Origin: JACKBK01 sp963707275
GTDB lineage: Bacteria; Chloroflexota; Anaerolineae; JAAEKA01
Direction: 5' to 3'
DNA length: 64,000 bases
NCBI GenBank assembly: GCA_963707275.1
Contig: CAVPPH010000001.1
Span: 992,001-1,056,000 of the forward strand
A program made the translations under genes and the position numbers. The notes beneath the pieces were generated by a model that was not told where the DNA came from, ran no database searches, and saw nothing but the letters and a program-made list of their open reading frames with translations. Each line of letters begins with the position of its first letter. Within the stretch, counting starts at the first letter, position 1. Positions 59,352 through 64,000 of the stretch are shown piece by piece.

Positions 59352-61421
59352 TCAATTGTCCTGCAATTGTAACCGCAATGCAAGCGCCGGTGCGTAGGCG
59401 GGATCACGTATCAGACAATCCTCAACCGCCCGGCGCGCCGCATCGTAGTCGCCTTGCTGGAAATGGGCGGTGGCCAAACCGAGGTGGAAATCGGCCGAAT
59501 CGGGCTGCCAGTGCACCGCTTGCTCAAACGCATCTTGCGCCGCGGGGAGGTTGCCAGCCTGCAACCGCGCCCAGCCCAGAATAGCAAACGCAATACCATC
59601 GGTCGCGTCGAGATCGACCGCTCGTCGCGCTTGCTCCAGCGCAACATCCACATCGCCAGAGCGCAGCGCCAGATCGGCGTATTGCTGGTGTGTCAGGGCG
59701 ATGGTCGGGGCCAGCGCAATGGCCTGGTCATAGGCGTCATATGCCAGCCCCAGCTTCTCAGGCGCTTCGCTGTCAGCCGCCTGACGCGCATAGATCGCGG
59801 TGAGTTGGGTATACGGTACGGGGTCGGTTGGACGCAGCGCGATTGCCTCCCGCATCGCCTCCTCGCCCCGCTCGTAGTCGCCGAGTTGAGCAGCGACTAG
59901 GGCCGCGGCGACATGATAGGCGGCTTGCTGCGGCTGATGCAGCACAGCCGTTTCGTATTCAGCCAGCGCCGCGGCAGGATTTCCACGGTTCAACGCCTGC
60001 GTGCCGCGCCAACTGTGAAAGTCGGCCAGCAAGGGCTGCACGCTGCCCAGCCAAACCACTAAACCAGCGATCATTACCGCCATTACCAGGATCGCGGTCC
60101 GCAGCCAACGCGGCAGGGAAAGCGGTTGCTCTTGCCGGTTTCGACTGGCGGCTGCCGCAGTAACGACAGCCAGCAGCAGCCAGAAAACCACCGACGTTGC
60201 GGCGACTTCGAATAGGAATAGATTGCCGACGATCTGGGCGCAGCAGCTGCCAGGCAGGCTGCCAGCCAGTGATTCTGCAGCGGTTTCTCACCCGGCGGCA
60301 AGGCGGCGGAGCTTCGCGGTGTTGCCAACCGCTGCCAGCCTGCCCAAAAGATGACTGCTACCAGCGCCAGGAACAAAAGCGTCGCCACAACGCCGTAGCT
60401 GAGCGACCAATCGAGCAGCCAGTTGTGTGCGCGGTCAACCACAACGCCGCGCCCCTGGTAGTAGACAAGCTGCGGCGGATAGACCGATGGGAAGTGCAGC
60501 TCCAGCGTATCAGCGCCGTAGCCCAGCCACAGGCGCGGCCAGAGCAGTCGCAGCGATGCTTGCCAGATTGTCCAGCGGGCAGCAATACTTCCGCCGCTGG
60601 CAATGCCGCGCTGCAAAAACAGCAGCAATGCGCCGGCCAGCACAGTCAATCCGCCCAACCCGCTGAGCCAGCGAACACGCCGCGGCCAACGGGGCGCATG
60701 TTGCAGCCACAGCAGCAGGCTGATGCCAACGGCCGTGGCAATCCACGCTGCGCGCGCCTGGGTCAGGGCAATGACGATGATCTCCAACCCAAGCAATGCC
60801 AGGTAGCCGGCGCGCCGCCCAGCATGTGTCGCCAACTGCGCCGCAGCCAGGGTTAGCGGCAGCAGCAGGGCCAGATAAGCGCCGGTGAAATTGGAGCGGC
60901 CCAGCGTCGTTGTGATGAGGCTGCGGGCGTCGGTGGTGACTGGGAGTGGCTGCCAGCCTGCCGCCTGCGCCAGACCAAGCAGGCAGATTGGCACGGCTGT
61001 CAACGTGATGACGACCAGCAGTTGCCGGCTGCGCTCAGCGGTGATTTGAGTGGCAACGCACCAGAAGAGCAGCAGATAACAGAGCTGCGTCAGAAGGCCG
61101 CCGGCGCGGTCAAGCGAGCCGAAGATGGCGACAGGTCGATTGGCGCTTACAATTGTGGCGAGCGTGAGAACGAGAATGAGGGCGATAAGGAGATTGCGGA
61201 CGGGGCGGGAGAGCGATCTGGGACGGTGACCGGCCAGCCAGGCGGCCAGCCACAGCACAGCCAGCAGCCAGACCAAGCGTACGCAGCAGCCAGACCTTGG
61301 ACGCTTCGAACTGCTGCTCGACCCAGAAGTTGACGAACAGCGGCGTCACCAACGCGATCAACAGCCAGAGTGCCGCTTGCCAGTCTTGCGGCTGATGGTC
61401 AGTTGTCTCGCGTTGTTGCAT
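59352..61421 (-). CDS. O-antigen ligase/Wzy-like polymerase with C-terminal TPR (frameshifted)
   Basis: ATG 61421 begins MQQRETTDHQPQDWQAALWLLIALVTPLFVNFW, an N-terminal helix. Many membrane helices follow, including LLIALILVLTLATIVSANRPVAIFGS, GRSNFTGAYLALLLPLTLAA and RAHNWLLDWSLSYGVVATLLFLAL, with the Wzy_C-type loop FPSVYPPQLVYYQGRGVVVDRAHN. After a break near 60250 the last ~200 residues are TPR-like (WRGTQALNRGNPAAALAEYETA, DPVPYTQLTAIYARQA). Another break is near 61270. It would transfer or polymerise glycan at the membrane. The propeller gene ends one base before its start. Confidence 0.85.
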
Positions 61422-62529
61422 CTACGGGCTGCCTGCAGCGATGTCCAGCGCGAGCACGCTGCCATCTGGTATGGCGAGGATAACCCGGCCCGCGTTGTCG
61501 CTCCACGCAGTGGCCGGACTGGATGAAGCCGGCCCGCCGCCTGAAAAGATGCGGGTGAGACCAGGCTCCTCAATGTCAACGGTGTACAAGTCAATCCGCG
61601 TGCCAGCGCGTGTGGCACTCTGTGTCAGTAGCAGTGGTCGGTTGCCAGCCAACAGCAGGTCAGGCGTTCCCGCGCTCAGGCTGGCGTACGAGCGATCCCA
61701 GATCAATGCGCCGTCGCCGTCCAGCAGCAGCAGACGGCGATCGGAGCGGTCGCGGTGCGCCAACAGCAAGTGGCCATCGGGCAGCGGCAGGATTGCCTCG
61801 ATTCCCGGACTGGCAGCGGGCAGTTGTGTGATCACCTCGACGCTGCGGGTCTCAGGCTGCAACCGGTAGACTGTCGCTGCGTCGAACCCCCAAATCTGAT
61901 CACCGATCACCGTGTACTGCTCACCAGCCGCCGCTGTCCACTGTGCCGGTCCTTCGCGGTCGATTGACCAGACGCGCGCTTCGTCGCCGGGAACGGCCAG
62001 CACAAGCTCGCTGCCGGCCAGTGTCCATCGGTCGTCTCCAGGTTGCCAGTAGAGCGACGCGGGCCGTGTCCGCTCCCAAATCAGCGCGCCATTGGCTGAG
62101 ACCGCTGTCATCTGGCGCTGGCCCGACAGTTCCCACTTCCCGTCCCGCTCGTGGAAGACGATCTCCCAGGCCGACACGAGCACGCCGCCGTCCGCTAGCG
62201 GCATCAACGCAACGTCTTCCTCCGACATCAGCGCCAGCTGCCAGCGCAGCGCCGGCTGGCCCGCTTCCCTGGCATCCGGATAGTTCGTACGCCGTCACGA
62301 CACCAGTTACGTCGATCACGAAAAGCGATGTTCCGTCGGCTGACAAAGTCGCGCCGGCCACGCCATTGGCAACGGATATTCGCCAGCGCGGGCTTCCATC
62401 GCCCGCGCCAAGTGCCTGAACGCTATCGTCTTCGGCGACCAGGATCATCTCCGCGGCAGCGCTGCCCGGCGTTGCCAGCACCGTTCCGTTCACCGGCTGC
62501 GACCAGACGACGCCGTCAGCAGCCGCCAT
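61422..62529 (-). CDS. PQQ-like beta-propeller protein (frameshifted)
   Basis: ATG 62529 (MAAADGVVWSQPVNGTVLATPG) opens a series of propeller blades: ILVAEDDSVQALGAGDGSPRWRISV, GATLSADGTSLFVIDVTGVVTAYEL, SANGALIWERTRPASLYWQ, AVPGDEARVWSIDREGPAQW and VILAIPDGSVLALDI. One break occurs near 62280. It has no own signal peptide. It overlaps the M23 gene by 14 bases in another frame, so it could instead be the C-terminal half of a fused M23-propeller protein if one base is extra there. Stop TAG directly precedes the ligase ATG. Confidence 0.65.
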
Positions 62530-63304
62530 GCCGCTCGTTCCAGATGAACTGCGATGGGTTGGTCCAGCCGGCCGCGCCCGGGTTTGGCCAGTATCCCGGT
62601 CCCGGCTCGTCGGGCAGGTGACTGCGCATTTCGAAGTGCAGATGCGGCGGCGTGCGCGGCCGGCCGATCTTCGCGATCTCCTCGCCGCGCTCGACACAAT
62701 CTCCTGGCCGCAAGGTGACAGTCGATGGTTCCAGGTGACCGTAGAAGGAGAGTATCCTGCTGCCGTCGGTGAAGCGGTGTTCAACGATAATCACCCCCTT
62801 GTCGCGTCCCCAGCCCAGCGGCTGGGCGTAGGTGACTTGCCCGTGGCCGATGCTATAGACCGGTGCGCCGAGGTTGGGACGACCCAGCAAGCCCCAGTCC
62901 TCGCCTGCGTGCTGCCCTGCCGGCCTGCCGCCGCGCCCGAAGCCCTGGATGAGATAGGCCTCCTCGGCCAGCGGTGGATCGACGGGGAAATTCAGCGTAT
63001 CCACCAGACCGCAGGGCGCGCCGTCCTGTGGAACTGGTGGGCTGGCTGATGGCGGACGAACGGCGTCCGACACCTGAATTGGCCGGGCGGTGGCAGTAGG
63101 CGTTGGCGTCGGGCTGGGCGTCGCTGTTGGCGACGGGGTGATCGTGGCGGTTGGTGAGGGAGTGGCAGTGCGCGTGGCCGTCGCGGTGGGCGTGGATTCG
63201 AGTGCTGGCGGGCGATCTGGCGGCGTTGGCGCGGGACGGCTGCACGCGGCGACAGCCAACAACAGCAGCGTCACGGTGAGCCAGCGGACACGCAATCGTC
63301 GCAT
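62516..63304 (-). CDS. M23-family peptidase lipoprotein
   Basis: ATG 63304 gives MRRLRVRWLTVTLLLLAVAACSR, a lipoprotein signal with AAC. A T/P-rich linker (TPTPTATARP) precedes the M23 LytM-like domain: IQGFGRGGRPAGQHAGEDWGL (HxxxD zinc ligands), FYGHLEPSTVTLRPGDCVERGEEIAKIG, and PPHLHFEMRSH (HxH). It would cut peptidoglycan crossbridges outside the membrane. It starts 6 bases after the DUF1361 stop and ends HGGC in a different frame from the propeller start. Confidence 0.88.
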   Translation of the reverse strand: MRRLRVRWLTVTLLLLAVAACSRPAPTPPDRPPALESTPTATATRTATPSPTATITPSPTATPSPTPTPTATARPIQVSDAVRPPSASPPVPQDGAPCGLVDTLNFPVDPPLAEEAYLIQGFGRGGRPAGQHAGEDWGLLGRPNLGAPVYSIGHGQVTYAQPLGWGRDKGVIIVEHRFTDGSRILSFYGHLEPSTVTLRPGDCVERGEEIAKIGRPRTPPHLHFEMRSHLPDEPGPGYWPNPGAAGWTNPSQFIWNERHGGC

Positions 63305-63309
63305 GAGTC

Positions 63310-63984
63310 TCAGCGCACACCGTCGCCCGGCGTGCCAGACCCGGAGTGCGCCAACACGGTCAGCAGCCAGTAGGTGAAGACCAGCAGCGCGGCAAACAGT
63401 GCGGTCATCGCCCATGTGTGCCAATACAGCAACGGGCTGGTAAGCCGCGCCAGTACGTCATGCAGCAGCAGTTCCGGCTGTGTCAGCAGGTCCCAACTGT
63501 TCCAGCGCACATAGCGGCCCAGGTAGATGCCAAAGCCGGCTGCGCCCAGTGCGCCCAGCACGAAGCCCCAGCCCAGCCAGCGTCCCCAACGGCGCGTCAC
63601 CACGGTTTGCATCCAGCGCAGCGAGATCAGTCCCAGCGCCAGTCCGTAGAGCGCAAAGCTGAACAGCATCACCGTGTCAAAGAGCACCGGCACGCGGCCG
63701 TCGGCTGACAGGTGCATCAGGTCGGTGACGAGGTAGGGCGCGTTGGGCAGGAAGGCCAGCCAGGCCGCGGCCGGCAGCATGGCCAGCAACAGGCTGCGCC
63801 GCTCGGTCCAGACTGTGACCGCAGCGAACAGCAGCGGCAGCCAGGCCAGGAACAGATTCCATAACAGGAAGGTTCCGGTGATCTCGCCGACATAGGCGCT
63901 GCGGGCGATCACCAACGCCAGCGGAAAGATCGAGGCCAGGGTGAGACGCGCGAAGGTGCCAAACGTGCTTCTGGTTTCTGTCAT
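63310..63984 (-). CDS. DUF1361 membrane protein
   Basis: ATG 63984 follows ATACGGAGGACGACCT. The 224-residue protein has the DUF1361 signature WLAFLPNAPYLVTDLMHL and GRYVRWNSWDLLTQP, with about six membrane helices and a LLYWHTWAMTALFAALLVFTYWLL tail. Function unknown. It heads the operon DUF1361, M23, propeller, ligase, with close stop-start spacing throughout. Confidence 0.88.
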   Translation of the reverse strand: MTETRSTFGTFARLTLASIFPLALVIARSAYVGEITGTFLLWNLFLAWLPLLFAAVTVWTERRSLLLAMLPAAAWLAFLPNAPYLVTDLMHLSADGRVPVLFDTVMLFSFALYGLALGLISLRWMQTVVTRRWGRWLGWGFVLGALGAAGFGIYLGRYVRWNSWDLLTQPELLLHDVLARLTSPLLYWHTWAMTALFAALLVFTYWLLTVLAHSGSGTPGDGVR

Positions 63985-64000
63985 AGGTCGTCCTCCGTAT

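Overview
The window looks like chromosome from a high-GC member of the Chloroflexota (Anaerolineae/Caldilineae-like). This is an inference from gene content: a BTAD-NACHT regulator, a MalT-like LuxR regulator, a secreted protein with a Cys-rich CPFLG head, dockerin-tailed secreted proteins, PT-rich linkers, an F420-dependent (DDN-type) reductase and many intergenic palindromes. No rRNA, tRNA, CRISPR or phage module was seen. Several dozen reading frames are broken by single-base indels, mostly one extra base, at very uneven density (pbpC and livH are intact, the amylase-pullulanase has about 25 breaks). I treat these as assembly or sequencing errors and give whole-gene coordinates.

Layout. 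1-3 kb: partial BTAD-NACHT regulator and two small membrane proteins. 3.2-8.1 kb: branched-chain amino-acid type ABC operon livJ-livH-livM-livG-livF (minus strand) with a clear sigma70-like promoter and a long imperfect hairpin between livJ and livH. 8.2-17.2 kb: pbpC (PBP1C) followed by a thioester alpha-2-macroglobulin lipoprotein, the bacterial peptidoglycan-repair/protease-trap pairing. 17.7-23.4 kb: ParB-like/universal-stress fusion, secreted sugar-dehydrogenase-like propeller with dockerin-like tail, then sucC-sucD with promoter and terminator. 23.5-25.3 kb: unknown membrane protein, IS200-like transposase and a tandem array of paired palindromes. 25.3-33.4 kb: one roughly 2,700-residue secreted amylase-pullulanase.

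33.7-43.7 kb is a plus-strand block of small accessory enzymes (ABM monooxygenase, DUF1905, DDN-type reductase, DUF1801, dienelactone hydrolase, DinB), a MalT-like LuxR regulator, small membrane proteins and two serine-hydrolase/beta-lactamase-fold proteins. 43.9-52.3 kb (minus): an unrecognised 498-aa protein, dacF-like carboxypeptidase-rluB-cmk operon, zinc alcohol dehydrogenase, secD-secF with a perfectly spaced promoter. 52.5-57.1 kb: a compact minus-strand run DUF5678, CCA-adding enzyme, Cys-rich membrane protein, PP2C-like phosphatase and small P-loop NTPase. 57.3-64 kb: a surface protein with GVYG repeats plus a small dockerin-tailed partner, then an operon DUF1361, M23 peptidase lipoprotein, propeller and O-antigen ligase/TPR protein.

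The themes are cell-envelope maintenance (pbpC, A2M, dacF, M23, ligase, secDF), extracellular starch use (amylase-pullulanase) and amino-acid uptake. The intergenic space is rich in palindromic repeats: an IS200-linked array, two AAGTGACAG-type palindromes, a perfect 31-bp hairpin and several MITE-like elements. The most interesting items are the transposase-linked palindrome array, the amylase-pullulanase, the diverged second copy of the pbpC 3' end next to a repeat that abuts stop codons, and the Cys-rich protein/phosphatase/NTPase cassette.
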